Source of the DNA: Geodermatophilus nigrescens
GTDB lineage: Bacteria; Actinomycetota; Actinomycetes; Mycobacteriales; Geodermatophilaceae
Assembly (NCBI RefSeq): GCF_900129495.1
Contig: NZ_FQVX01000001.1
Coordinates: forward strand, 1,462,346-1,526,345
Direction of reading: 5' to 3'
Length of the DNA stretch: 64,000 nt
Below the pieces are notes generated by a model, which was given only the letters and a program-made list of their open reading frames with translations, did no database searches and was not told the origin of the DNA. Positions 35,717-44,453 of the stretch are shown here, piece after piece. The translations under genes were made by a program, and so were the position numbers. Position 1 is the first letter of the stretch; each line of letters starts with the position of its first letter.

Positions 35717-35745
35717 CCCGGCGTACAGGCCGACTCGTCCGTCGC
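35717..35745. repeat. attR: right core repeat
   Basis: Exact 29-bp copy of the rnpB 3' end (30454-30482). It is not joined to any other rnpB sequence, so it marks the right boundary of the island. The interval from 35476 to here contains only the hairpin and arm site, and the 107 bp after it show nothing recognisable. Confidence 0.9.
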
Positions 35746-35852
35746 CCACCGCCTGATCTGCGCCTTCAGGTCCGGCGGGTCCCCTTGTCCGCCGCAGGTG
35801 TCGCGCAGGCACCCCGCGGAGGAGGCTCGGCCGATGGACATCACCACCGTCA

Positions 35853-36071
35853 ATGACCGGCACCTCTACCAGGCCCGCGTCGGTCCAGGACCCGGCGGAT
35901 CCGTCCCGTCAACTGGAGCTGGTGCGGAGGGTCGTCCGGTTCGGGCCCGCCGGCTGGCTGACGGTGATGGCGGCGGCGACCGAGGACGCCGAGATCGAGC
36001 TCTACCCGACCGGCCGGGTCCTGGCGGTCACCGACCTGCGTGAGGTCGGGGCGCCCGGGATCCACGGGTGA
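35853..36071 (+). CDS. small hypothetical protein, 72 aa
   Basis: Weakly supported. The frame has a globular look (RQLELVRRVVRFGPAGWLTVMAAATEDAEIEL, then LYPTGRVLAVTDLREVG), but ATG 35853 has no ribosome binding site. A GGAGG-preceded ATG at 35834 opens a different frame (MDITTVNDRHLY) that loses protein character after about 20 codons. One explanation is a frameshifted remnant whose original start was 35834. It lies just outside attR on the native side. Confidence 0.35.
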   Translation: MTGTSTRPASVQDPADPSRQLELVRRVVRFGPAGWLTVMAAATEDAEIELYPTGRVLAVTDLREVGAPGIHG

Positions 36072-36080
36072 CGGCGCCGG

Positions 36081-36317
36081 TCACCAGCGGAGCGGGTCGG
36101 TCAGGCGGGACTGGGCCGTGCGGCACGCGCGGCAGTTCCCCCAGCAGGACAGCGCTCGCGCCGACGTAGGAGCGCCGCACTCGGGGCACTCGACGGCCTG
36201 GTGTGACGGGATCTGGGCGTCGGTGAGCTGGGCGGCCGGTTCCCCGTCGGTCGTCTCCCCGCCCTGCGCGGGGGAGTCGAGACGGGCGTCGGCGTCGCGT
36301 CCACGGTCTGTGGCGAT
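36081..36317 (-). CDS. small zinc-ribbon protein with non-standard start
   Basis: About 78 aa. The C-terminal 40 residues carry CPECGAP then CWGNCRAC (CxxC, later CxxxCxxC), a clear zinc-binding pattern, ending SRLTDPLRW. Upstream is an Asp/Thr/Pro-rich linker. No ATG, GTG or TTG exists in frame before the cysteines. A consensus AGGAGG lies 4 nt before an ATC codon at 36317-36315, so ATC initiation is one reading; a frame error upstream is another. It is on the same strand as the GntR gene that precedes it, 71 bp away. The function is unknown. Confidence 0.5.
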   Translation of the reverse strand: MATDRGRDADARLDSPAQGGETTDGEPAAQLTDAQIPSHQAVECPECGAPTSARALSCWGNCRACRTAQSRLTDPLRW

Positions 36318-36388
36318 GGAGCCTCCTCGTTCCGCGCCGACGCTACCCGTCGGTGATCGGCCAACAGGCGGACCGGAGCCTGCCGGCC

Positions 36389-37240
36389 TCAGGGCTCGCG
36401 GTCGGCCAGCTCGCGGAGGCGGTCAGCCAGCAGCTGGGCCTGCTCGGCGGCCTCCCGTAGGCCCTCCCGGCCGGGCGGAGGAGAGGGCGGAGGAGAGCCG
36501 GACGGGTCCGCCGGGCCGGCCTCCAGGTCGACGTCGAAGGCGATGTCCTCGGCGCGGTGCCAGGTGGCGAACACCTCGAGCGGCCGGCCGTCCTGGTCCT
36601 GGGTCCGGCCCTCGAGCAGCAGCAGGGGAGCCCCCGGCCGCGTCTCCAGCTCCCGGGCGAGGTCGACGTCGGCGGCCACCGCCCGCACCTGCCGCCGCCC
36701 GCTCGTCGGCCGGGCGCTGAAGCGCTGGGTGAGCACCTCGTGCAGCGAGGCGTCGGTGAGCTCCTCGGCCGTCAGGCCGGCGCAGCGGGGGAGTGGCAGG
36801 GCGGTGCGGATGCGGGCCAGCGGCCGGCCGTCCACCCGCCGCAGCCGCTCCAGCCGCAGCACCCGGTCCCCACCCAGCCAGCGGTCCTCGGCGGAGGCCG
36901 CCGGCTCCTCGTCGAGCGACAGCACCTCGGTGGTGACCTCGAGGCCCTCGGCGGCCATCTGGGCGTAGAGCCCGCTGGCGCGCTGCACCAGCCGGTGGTG
37001 CTGCCGCGCGGGCGCCACCATGCTGCCCCGCCCGCGGCTGCGCTCGACCAGCCCCTCGGCCACCAGGGTCGACAGCGCCTGTCGCACCACCGACCGGGCC
37101 ACCCCGAAGCGCTCCTGCAGGACGATCTCGCCGTCCAGCGGGGACCCCGGCGGCAGGCGGTGGTCGCGGATCTGCGCGCGCAGCGCGTCCGCCACCTGCA
37201 CGTGCAGCGGCCGCCCGGCGGCCCGGTCGAGACCCGGCAC
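36389..37240 (-). CDS. GntR-family transcriptional regulator (HutC/UTRA type)
   Basis: A 283-aa regulator. The N-terminal winged helix has LHVQVADALRAQIRDHRLPPGSPLDGEIVLQERFGVARSVVRQALSTLVAEG split over about residues 12-62, the classic GntR helix-turn-helix. Residues about 85-240 form a UTRA ligand domain (LRLERLRRVDGRPLARI, LLLLEGRTQDQDGRPLEV). A Pro-rich linker and a final helix follow. It is the last gene of the four-gene sugar-acid operon (12 bp after pdxA), so it probably controls that operon and senses a pathway intermediate. The start is GTG at 37240. Confidence 0.9.
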   Translation of the reverse strand: MPGLDRAAGRPLHVQVADALRAQIRDHRLPPGSPLDGEIVLQERFGVARSVVRQALSTLVAEGLVERSRGRGSMVAPARQHHRLVQRASGLYAQMAAEGLEVTTEVLSLDEEPAASAEDRWLGGDRVLRLERLRRVDGRPLARIRTALPLPRCAGLTAEELTDASLHEVLTQRFSARPTSGRRQVRAVAADVDLARELETRPGAPLLLLEGRTQDQDGRPLEVFATWHRAEDIAFDVDLEAGPADPSGSPPPSPPPGREGLREAAEQAQLLADRLRELADREP

Positions 37241-37251
37241 GGGTGGCGAGC

Positions 37252-38295
37252 CTAGGCGCCGAGCTGGGCGGCCGAGGCCTGCGCCGTCTGCCAGACCTGG
37301 TCCCACCCCCGGGCGAGTGCGGCCGCGCGCCGGCAGGACAGCACCAGGCTGCCCTCGCGGGCGATGCCCTGGCCGGCGATGTCGAAGGCGGTGCCGTGGT
37401 CCACCGACACCCGCACCACCGGCAGGCCCACGGTGATGTTCACGCCGTCGTCGCCGTAGACGGCCTTGAACGGCGCGTGCCCCTGGTCGTGGTAGCAGAC
37501 GACGACCATCTCGTACTTGCCCTTGACGGCCGCCGGGATGAGCGCGTCGGCCGGCAGCGGGCCCACGGCGTTGACCCCGTCGGCGCGCACGGCCTCGACC
37601 GCCGGGGCCAGCACGTCGGCGTCCTCGTCGCCGAAGATGCGGTTCTCCCCGGCGTGCGGGTTGAGCCCGGCCAGCGCCACCTCCGCGTCGGGCTTGCCCA
37701 GCGCGCGGGTGAAGGCGCCGGCCAGCCGGAGCACCGCCTGCGTGCGCTCCGGGGTGACCGCCTCGATCGCCTGCCGCAGGGAGACGTGCGTGGTCAGGTG
37801 GAACAGGTAGAGGTCGCCGGCCGACAGGACGAGGCTGAAGTTCTCCACGCCGAATTCGTGCGCGAGCAGCTCGGTGTGCCCGGGCCAGGCGTGGCCGGCC
37901 GAGTGCATGGCCGCCTTGTTCAGCGGCGCGGTCACGATGCCGTCGACCGCCCCGGACTTCGCCAGGTCGCAGGCGGCGACGACGAAGCGGTAGGAGCCGT
38001 CGCCGGCCACCTCGCTGAGCCGGCCGAGCGGGACCTCGGGCATCGGGTCGCCGACCTGGACGACCTCCACGGTGCCGGGCTCGTTCGTGGCGGCGCGCGG
38101 GTCGTCGATCGGCCGCACGACGGCCGGGTCGCCCCCGACGGCCTGCACGGCCCGGCGCACCGCGCCGACGTCGCCGACGACCACGGGCACGCACTCGGCG
38201 CGCAGGTCGTCGTGCCCGAGCAGGGCCTTGGCGGTGATCTCCGGGCCGATGCCGGCGACGTCGCCGATGGTGACGGCGAGCGTGGGCTTGTCCAT
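37252..38295 (-). CDS. pdxA2: PdxA family 4-phospho-sugar-acid dehydrogenase (PdxA2-type)
   Basis: A 347-aa member of the 4-hydroxythreonine-4-phosphate dehydrogenase family. Motifs: TIGDVAGIGPEI at residue 9, TAPLNKAAMHSAGHAWPGHTELLA, GLNPHAGE, YHDQGHAP (metal histidine) and SVDHGTAFDIAG. ATG at 38295 has AGGAAGAGGA upstream. Because it follows a DUF1537 kinase and a KdgT-like permease, it is best read as a PdxA2 enzyme. Known PdxA2 proteins oxidise 4-phospho-D-threonate or 4-phospho-D-erythronate, with loss of CO2, to dihydroxyacetone phosphate. Pyridoxal synthesis is unlikely, since actinobacteria normally use the PdxST route. Confidence 0.88.
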   Translation of the reverse strand: MDKPTLAVTIGDVAGIGPEITAKALLGHDDLRAECVPVVVGDVGAVRRAVQAVGGDPAVVRPIDDPRAATNEPGTVEVVQVGDPMPEVPLGRLSEVAGDGSYRFVVAACDLAKSGAVDGIVTAPLNKAAMHSAGHAWPGHTELLAHEFGVENFSLVLSAGDLYLFHLTTHVSLRQAIEAVTPERTQAVLRLAGAFTRALGKPDAEVALAGLNPHAGENRIFGDEDADVLAPAVEAVRADGVNAVGPLPADALIPAAVKGKYEMVVVCYHDQGHAPFKAVYGDDGVNITVGLPVVRVSVDHGTAFDIAGQGIAREGSLVLSCRRAAALARGWDQVWQTAQASAAQLGA

Positions 38296-38321
38296 GACTG
38301 TCCTCTTCCTCGTGTGCGGGC

Positions 38322-39554
38322 TCAGGGTCGTCCGGCCGGGGAGACGGCGCGGACGAGGGTGTCCGGGTCGCCGAAGCCGCCGGCCTTGGTGGTGACGGGC
38401 AGCCCGTCGGCGTCCCCACCGACCAGGCGGCCGTGCGGCACGCCCTCGGTGACCGCGCCGAGGACCTCGATGCCGGTGCAGCCCCACCGGTCCACCAGCG
38501 CCCGGGCGCCGTCGCCGCCGGTCACCACCACCCGGGCGTACGGCCGGTGTGCGTGCAGCCGGGCGACCAGCCCGGCCAGCGCGGCAGCCACCGCGTCGGC
38601 GCGCGCCCCGGCGGCGCGCTCCTCCGGGGCGGTGACGACGGTCAGGTCCGGCACCGGGCCGGAGGGGACGGCGCCCTCGACCCAGGCCGCCCACGCCGCC
38701 TCGTCGGCCAGGTCGGCCGCGGTGGGCGCCAGGTGCAGCAGGTCGCCGTCGTATACCCGGCGCAACCGGGCCTCCTGCTCGCGGGCGGTGCGGTGCAGGG
38801 AGGTGACCAGCACCAGGACCGGCCGCTCGCCGGACGGCGGTGCGCCGCCGTCGGCAGCCGGCGTCGCGGGGCGCCAGCGGGCGGCCAGCGCCCCGGCCAG
38901 CCCGGCCGAGCCGGCGGGCACCGCGTCGGGGCCGACCCGGTCGACGGCGTCGGCGAGGCGGGCGAGGTCGGCGTCGTCGCGGGCGTCGACGGTGACCACC
39001 CGGGCGTCGCGGCCGGCCACGGCGAGCGCCGCGGCCAGCGTGGCCGGGTCGCCGTCGGCGGGCTGGCGGACGTGCACGGAGCCGGGCAGCAGCTCGTCGA
39101 GCCGGGAGGTGGTCACCGGGGTGACCGGGTCCCGTCCCGCCGGGCCCTCCTCCAGGAGCTGCCCCCCGGCCAGCGCGACGCCGTCGGTGACCACGCGGTC
39201 CATCGCCGGGTAGGCGGGGCAGACGACGGCGAAGGCGGCCGGGCGCACCGCCGACCAGCTCTCCAGGGCGCCGCGGACCTGGGCCGCGACCGAGCCGCGC
39301 AGCGTGGAGTCGACCTTGACATACAGCCGCTCGACGCCGGACCGGTGCAGCCGCATGACGGCCGCGCCGGTCACCGGGGCGGCCTCGTCGCCCAGGGCGC
39401 GGGCGTCAGTGCACTCGGCGAGCACCGCGTCGGCGGGTAGTCGGTCGGCGCCGGGGCGCAGGCGCAGCAGCGTCGGCCAGCCCTGGCGGGCGAACTGCAC
39501 CGACGTGTCGGTGGCGCCGGTCAGGTCGTCGGCGACGACACCGGTGCGGCTCAC
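38322..39554 (-). CDS. four-carbon acid sugar kinase (DUF1537; DtnK/OtnK-like)
   Basis: A 410-aa DUF1537 kinase. The N-terminal VVADDLTGATDTSVQFARQG and YVKVDSTLRGSV (KxDSTLRG) motifs define the substrate-binding domain. The C-terminal VVVTGGDGARAL and GTxxxxG-like GLPVTTKAGGFGD form the nucleotide-binding part. Members phosphorylate D-threonate, D- or L-erythronate, or related C4 acids at O-4; the exact substrate cannot be read. The GTG at 39554 overlaps the permease stop codon (GTGA). The product would go directly to the PdxA2 enzyme encoded next. Confidence 0.92.
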   Translation of the reverse strand: MSRTGVVADDLTGATDTSVQFARQGWPTLLRLRPGADRLPADAVLAECTDARALGDEAAPVTGAAVMRLHRSGVERLYVKVDSTLRGSVAAQVRGALESWSAVRPAAFAVVCPAYPAMDRVVTDGVALAGGQLLEEGPAGRDPVTPVTTSRLDELLPGSVHVRQPADGDPATLAAALAVAGRDARVVTVDARDDADLARLADAVDRVGPDAVPAGSAGLAGALAARWRPATPAADGGAPPSGERPVLVLVTSLHRTAREQEARLRRVYDGDLLHLAPTAADLADEAAWAAWVEGAVPSGPVPDLTVVTAPEERAAGARADAVAAALAGLVARLHAHRPYARVVVTGGDGARALVDRWGCTGIEVLGAVTEGVPHGRLVGGDADGLPVTTKAGGFGDPDTLVRAVSPAGRP

Positions 39555-40669
39555 CGGCCGTCCCCCGTCGTCCTCCCGCCGGGGCCGGACGGGTCGGGAC
39601 CGGGGGTGTCGGGACCGGGGGCACCGCGGTCGGGCGCCTCGTGGGCGGGCTCCGTGACGGTGGCGACCGGCACGCCCACCTCGTCCTCGGTGGTCAGCCC
39701 GCCGGCGCGCTTGAGCACGAAGGAGGCGACGATCGGCGCGAGGATCGCGGTGACCAGGGCGGAGGCCGCCACCTGGGCCGTCGCCGTCCCCGCGAACTCG
39801 GCGAAGCGGGGGTCGGCGGCCGCGACGATGCCCGGGGTGGCGATGGCATTGCCGGCCGTCGTCGCCGACGCGAAGCCGATGCCGGCCTTGCGCCCGCGCC
39901 GCAGCACGAACCGGTAGCCGATGTAGACCAGCGAGCCGGTGATCAGGACGACGGCGACGCCGACCGCGATGCCGCCGATGCCACCGGTGACCACCGCGCC
40001 GAGGTCGATGCCGGTGCCCAGGGCGAAGGCGAAGAACGGGATGACGATGTTCGGCACCGGGCGCAGCACCTCGCGCCACTGCGGGTCGAGGTTGCCCACG
40101 AGAGCGCCGAGCAGGAACGGCACGATCGCCGCCACGAGCGTGAGCACCGGGATGTCACCGAGGCCGGAGGCGCCGAGGAACAGCAGGCTGAAGAACGGGC
40201 CGTCGTTGATGGCGGAGGCCATGTAGGCACCGCGGTCGCGGCTGTCCCCGTACTTGCCGGTGAAGGCGAGCCACAGCCCGCCGTTGCTGTTGTCGAAGGC
40301 GGCCAGCAGGCCGAGGATCGACAGCCCCCAGAAGCCGTCGATGCCCACGGCCAGGCCCAGCAGAACGATCAGGCCGGCCGGGATCAGGCTCTTGAACAGC
40401 AGGATGACGCCGGTGTGCGCCAGCACCGGGCCACTGGTGCGGAGGGTGACCTGGGTGCCGGTCGCGAAGATCAGCAGCGCGATGAGGGGCAGCGCACTGT
40501 CCTGGAACAGCGCGGTGGTGAAGCTGCCGATGCCGAGGGCGTCCGGGGCGAAGGTGCCGATCACCGAGCCGAGCACCAGCGGGATGAGCATCAGCCCACC
40601 CGGGATCCGGTTCATCGTGGCGAACAGCGGCACCCGGGACCGCTCGGGGGCGGAGGCGGGGGAACTCAT
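39551..40669 (-). CDS. 2-keto-3-deoxygluconate permease family transporter
   Basis: KdgT-family permease, 372 aa, about 10 helices. Diagnostic segments are MNRIPGGLMLIPLVLGSVIGTFAP, FATGTQVTLR, AAFDNSNGGLWLAF, NDGPFFSLLFLG, LGTGIDLGAVVTGG and ATTAGNAIATPG. A Pro/Gly/Asp-rich cytoplasmic tail of about 45 residues follows. In other bacteria KdgT-like permeases next to DUF1537/PdxA2 genes import C4 sugar acids. It is the first gene of the operon; ATG at 40669 is preceded by GAGGAG. Confidence 0.92.
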   Translation of the reverse strand: MSSPASAPERSRVPLFATMNRIPGGLMLIPLVLGSVIGTFAPDALGIGSFTTALFQDSALPLIALLIFATGTQVTLRTSGPVLAHTGVILLFKSLIPAGLIVLLGLAVGIDGFWGLSILGLLAAFDNSNGGLWLAFTGKYGDSRDRGAYMASAINDGPFFSLLFLGASGLGDIPVLTLVAAIVPFLLGALVGNLDPQWREVLRPVPNIVIPFFAFALGTGIDLGAVVTGGIGGIAVGVAVVLITGSLVYIGYRFVLRRGRKAGIGFASATTAGNAIATPGIVAAADPRFAEFAGTATAQVAASALVTAILAPIVASFVLKRAGGLTTEDEVGVPVATVTEPAHEAPDRGAPGPDTPGPDPSGPGGRTTGDGR

Positions 40670-40704
40670 GGAGCACTCCTCGGGGCGCAGCCCTGCGCCA
40701 TCGG

Positions 40705-40735
40705 TTGTGCGTACAAGATGTCCGTACAGTTGTAC
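40705..40735. promoter_or_regulatory. candidate GntR operator: two palindromic sites
   Basis: TTGTGCGTACAA (40705-40716) and GTACAGTTGTAC (40724-40735) are short inverted repeats sharing GTACA/TGTAC halves, with centres 19 bp apart, 36-66 bp upstream of the permease ATG. The position and symmetry fit binding of two dimers of the GntR regulator encoded at the end of the operon. Confidence 0.5.
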
Positions 40736-40870
40736 CCGTCACAGCAGCGGATGGGAAGAGCAGCCGCGGGGCGGCGTCCGGCCGTGTACGCCCGACGGTC
40801 GATGTCCGGCGGGCCGTCCGGCTGCGATGCTCGACCGCGTGCTCCTCGCCCAGCCCGTCATCCCGGCCTA

Positions 40871-41197
40871 GTGGAGCGCCTCCTGGGCGTCGCCTCGCTC
40901 GCCGTGGCCCTGTTCCTCGCCACGCTCGGCAGCTTCGGCGCGTCCTTCGGCGTCATGACGAACTGCACGAACACGTACAGCTGCACGGTGACCGGCTGCC
41001 GGCCCTGCAGCACGGCGCAGACCTGGCTGACCGCGGGGTGGGTGCTGCAGGGCGTCCTGCTCGTCGTCGGGCTGGTGCTGGTGGTCCTCGCCGCCCGGAG
41101 CCGGCCGCCGTGGGCGCGAGCCGCCGCGCTCGCCGTCGGGCCGGTGGCCCTGGCCGCCTTCGCCGCGACGACCGCGCTGGCCGTCGGCAGCTTCTAG
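40871..41197 (+). CDS. small Cys-containing membrane protein, 108 aa
   Basis: Hypothetical. Three hydrophobic segments (residues about 5-25, 50-70, 83-103) with an exposed loop between the first two carrying CTNTYSCTVTGCRPC, four cysteines in 15 residues, likely disulfide-bonded outside the membrane. The GTG start at 40871 is chosen because it begins the first helix; no good ribosome binding site is seen. It ends 7 bp before the convergent VanY-type gene. No known family is recognised. Confidence 0.6.
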   Translation: MERLLGVASLAVALFLATLGSFGASFGVMTNCTNTYSCTVTGCRPCSTAQTWLTAGWVLQGVLLVVGLVLVVLAARSRPPWARAAALAVGPVALAAFAATTALAVGSF

Positions 41198-41204
41198 CCG
41201 CTGC

Positions 41205-41792
41205 TCACGGCTGCATGCGGGGGTCCTCGGTGGGGTCCGCGTACGGGGCCGGGCAGCCGTCCTCGACGGCGGCCGGTCGGAACTCGTGGTGCCACGGCTC
41301 GTTGCCGTAGACCTGGCACAGCCCGAAGTCCGCGCCGTGTTGCGACAGCCACGACATGGCGTCCGTGGGCCCGACGTCGACTGCGTCTCCCGTCACGTGC
41401 GCCGACGTCTCCGCCGTCGCCACCCAGCGGGCCGCCTCCTCCAGGGAGCCGTACTCGTCGACCGCCTCGCGCAGCAGCTGGTCCTGGTACTCCGGCGACC
41501 GCCAGCCGCTGGTGACGACGAACTCCACGCCGTCGCGGGAGGCCGCCGACGCCGCCGCGCGAAGGGCGGCCAGCAGCTCGGCGTCGAGCCGGGACACCGC
41601 CGGGTACCGGTCGTCGAAGACGCCGGCGCCGTCGGGGAGCACGCCGTCGTCCACCGTGACGCCCACCGGCGGAGCGGGCGGGCTCCCGCTGTGCCGGAGG
41701 GACGGGGTGGGACCGGCGACCGCGCAGCCGGCGGCCAGGACCAGGGCGACGGCGGCCAGCGGCCGGGCGCGGCGGAGCAGGGGAGCGGGCAT
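41205..41792 (-). CDS. D-alanyl-D-alanine carboxypeptidase lipoprotein (VanY/M15B)
   Basis: About 195 aa. The lipoprotein signal ends LVLAAGC (Cys about 23). The M15 peptidase core has VTSGWRSPEYQDQL, SAHVTGDAVDVG (zinc ligands His and Asp in SxHxxGxAxD) and EPWHHEF (catalytic Glu, zinc His). It would trim the terminal D-Ala of peptidoglycan stem peptides at the cell surface. ATG at 41792 is preferred; a TTG at 41804 is in frame. It is divergent from an OmpR-type two-component system 89 bp away, so that system may control it. Confidence 0.9.
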   Translation of the reverse strand: MPAPLLRRARPLAAVALVLAAGCAVAGPTPSLRHSGSPPAPPVGVTVDDGVLPDGAGVFDDRYPAVSRLDAELLAALRAAASAASRDGVEFVVTSGWRSPEYQDQLLREAVDEYGSLEEAARWVATAETSAHVTGDAVDVGPTDAMSWLSQHGADFGLCQVYGNEPWHHEFRPAAVEDGCPAPYADPTEDPRMQP

Positions 41793-41880
41793 GCCCCGCA
41801 GCAAAGGCGCGGGCCTGTTGCCGGGGCGTATGCCGCCGTGGATACGCCGGCGATACGCCCCCGCTCCCTACCCTCGCCGC

Positions 41881-42554
<674 letters not shown>

Positions 42555-42558
<4 letters not shown>

Positions 42559-43652
42559 CCCGGGCGCCCGGCCCGAGCGTCCGCCTGCGCCTCACCCTCA
42601 GCTACGCCGGCCTCGTCGTCCTCACCGGCGCCCTGCTCCTGGCGGTCGTGTGGGTCTTCCTGCTCCGGTACGTGCCCGACGCCGTCCTGGTCACCGGCGG
42701 CGGTCCCGGACGCGGCCCCGGGCTGTTCGTCCCCAACCGCTCCGACCTCGAGCGTGCCTTCGTCCCGCGGGCCGCCGCGGCCCTCGCCTTCCTGCTGCTC
42801 GTCGGCCTCGCGGGCGGCTGGTTCCTCGCCGGCCGGGTGCTCGCCCCGCTGACCCGGATCACCGAGGCCACCCGCACCGCGGCGACCGGCTCGCTGTCGC
42901 ACCGGATCGCGCTGCCCGGGCGGATGGACGAGTTCCGCGAGCTCGCCGACGCCTTCGACGGCATGCTCGCCCGGCTCGAGGCGCACGTCGCCGAGCAGCG
43001 CCGGTTCGCCGCGAACGCCTCCCACGAGCTGCGCACGCCGCTGGCGATCACCCGGACGCTCCTCGACGTCGCCCGGCAGGACCCCGGCCGCGACCCGGAC
43101 GTCCTCGTCGAGCGGCTGCACGAGGTGAACACCCGAGCCATCGAGCTCACCGAGGCGCTGCTGCTGCTCAGCCGCGCCGACCACCGCCCGCCCGACCGCG
43201 AGCGGGTCGACCTGTCCCTGCTCGTCGAGGAGGCGGCCGAGACGCTGCTGCCCCTGGCGGAGTCGCTGGGCGTCCAGGTGCAGACCGCCGGCGAGGTCGC
43301 CTCCGCCTGCGGCTCGCCCGCCCTGCTGCTGCAGCTGACGGCGAACCTCGTCCAGAACGCGGTGGTGCACAACGTGCCCGGCGGCTGCGTGTGGATCTCG
43401 ACGACGGCGCGTCCCGGCGCCGTGGTGCTCACGGTCGAGAACACCGGCGAGGAGCTCGCACCCGAGCTGGTCGCCACCCTGACCGAGCCGTTCCAGCGCG
43501 GCGGCCGGCGCGTCCGCACCGGGCACGCGGGCGTGGGCCTCGGCCTGGCGACCGTCGAGCGGGTGACCGCGGCGCACGACGGCGCGCTCACCCTGACGCC
43601 GCGCGCCGGCGGGGGCCTCCGCGTCACGGTGCGGCTGCCCGCCGCGGGTTAG
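42555..43652 (+). CDS. sensor histidine kinase
   Basis: A 365-aa membrane kinase. Helix 1 (LVVLTGALLLAVVWVFLL, about residue 20) and helix 2 (AALAFLLLVGLAGGWFLAG, about 77) bound a short extracellular loop of about 40 residues rich in Gly/Pro. A HAMP domain follows, then the phospho-accepting His in ASHELRTPL (about 158), N-box LVQNAVVHN, and G-boxes HAGVGLGLATV. The small sensor loop suggests sensing within or near the membrane. Its GTG start overlaps the regulator stop; its end overlaps the convergent DapB-like gene by 4 bp. Confidence 0.94.
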
Positions 43653-44446
43653 CCGAACAGCAGCGTGTCGAGCCCGCGGCGCACGCCGGGCTGCTCGGCC
43701 ACCCGGCGCACGGCGAGCAGCGTGCCGGCGACGTAGGGGTCCGGCGACTCGCCGGTGTCGTGCCGCATGACCAGCCGCTCGCCCGTGCCGCCGAAGACGA
43801 TCTCGGTGCTGACGACGAAGCTCGGCAGCCGCACCGAGTGCACGCGGCTGCCGGCCACGTCCGCGCCGCGGGCCTCGACCGGGCCGTGCAGCTCCGCCAG
43901 CGGGACGGCGGGCAGCGGCGCCCGCACCTCGCCGAGGGCCTCCGCGAGCTGGCGCGCGGTCCCGCTCGGCACGTCGGGCTTGCCGGCGCTCGCGTAGTCG
44001 ACGATCTCCCAGCGGTCGAGCTGCGCGGCGGCGAGCTTCGCGGCCTGCTGCAGGACGGCGGCCTGCAGGGAGAAGTTGCCGGCGGCGACCACGCCCACGC
44101 CGCGGTCACGGGCGAGCCGGTCGAGGTCGGCGTAGTCCGCGGCGGTCAGCCCGCTGGTGCCGACGACGGCGTGCACCCCGGCGGCGACGGCGGTCTCCAC
44201 GTGACCGCGCACCGCGGTGGCGCTCGTGTAGTCGACCAGGACGTCGACCTCGGCCGCGGCGAGCGCGCCGGCCACGGTCGCGTGCACCAGGCCCTCGGCG
44301 GTCGAGGCGGTGGCCTCCGACAGCGCCCGGCCCGCCGCGGACCGGGAGACCCCGGCGACGAGCTCGAGGTCCTCGGCGGCATCGATCGCCGCCAGGACGG
44401 GCGGTGCGGTCCAGCCGGTCACCCCGGCGAAGCAGACGCGGATCAC
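43649..44446 (-). CDS. DapB-like dihydrodipicolinate reductase homologue
   Basis: A 265-aa protein of the DapB fold. The nucleotide-binding loop is FAGVTGWTAP instead of the usual GAxGRMG. VDYTSATAV matches the VDFT region, VVGTSGL the GTTG region, and AGNFSLQAAVL the NFSxG region. In true DapB an ExHHxxK motif precedes DAPSGTA; here it reads EIVDYASAGKPDVPSGTA, so the catalytic His pair is replaced while Lys and SGTA remain. It may be a paralogue with changed chemistry. A TAGGGT box 7 nt before the GTG indicates a leaderless message starting at the end of the LysR gene. Confidence 0.8.
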   Translation of the reverse strand: MIRVCFAGVTGWTAPPVLAAIDAAEDLELVAGVSRSAAGRALSEATASTAEGLVHATVAGALAAAEVDVLVDYTSATAVRGHVETAVAAGVHAVVGTSGLTAADYADLDRLARDRGVGVVAAGNFSLQAAVLQQAAKLAAAQLDRWEIVDYASAGKPDVPSGTARQLAEALGEVRAPLPAVPLAELHGPVEARGADVAGSRVHSVRLPSFVVSTEIVFGGTGERLVMRHDTGESPDPYVAGTLLAVRRVAEQPGVRRGLDTLLFG

Positions 44447-44453
44447 GGGCCCG

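Larger units (their letters stand above)
30454..35745. mobile_element. rnpB-targeted integrative island (about 5.26 kb)
   Basis: Bounded by 29-bp perfect direct repeats (30454-30482, 35717-35745) derived from the rnpB 3' end. A tyrosine integrase gene sits immediately inside the left repeat and points inward from it on the minus strand. Near-identical 21-bp sequences are inside both ends. The base composition is visibly less GC-rich than the flanks. Cargo: a 416-aa orphan, a coupled pair (154 and 205 aa) and a DUF2199 protein. No excisionase, replication, conjugation or phage structural gene is recognisable, so it is a small integrase-only island that probably depends on a helper for transfer. 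Confidence 0.88.

Noticed and set aside
30508..35745. A prophage or conjugative element
   Set aside because: Only an integrase is recognisable; no capsid, terminase, relaxase or coupling-protein gene fits in the 5.3 kb.
37252..38295. PdxA as a vitamin B6 biosynthesis gene
   Set aside because: Its operon mates are a C4-acid kinase and sugar-acid permease, which fit PdxA2 catabolic enzymes.
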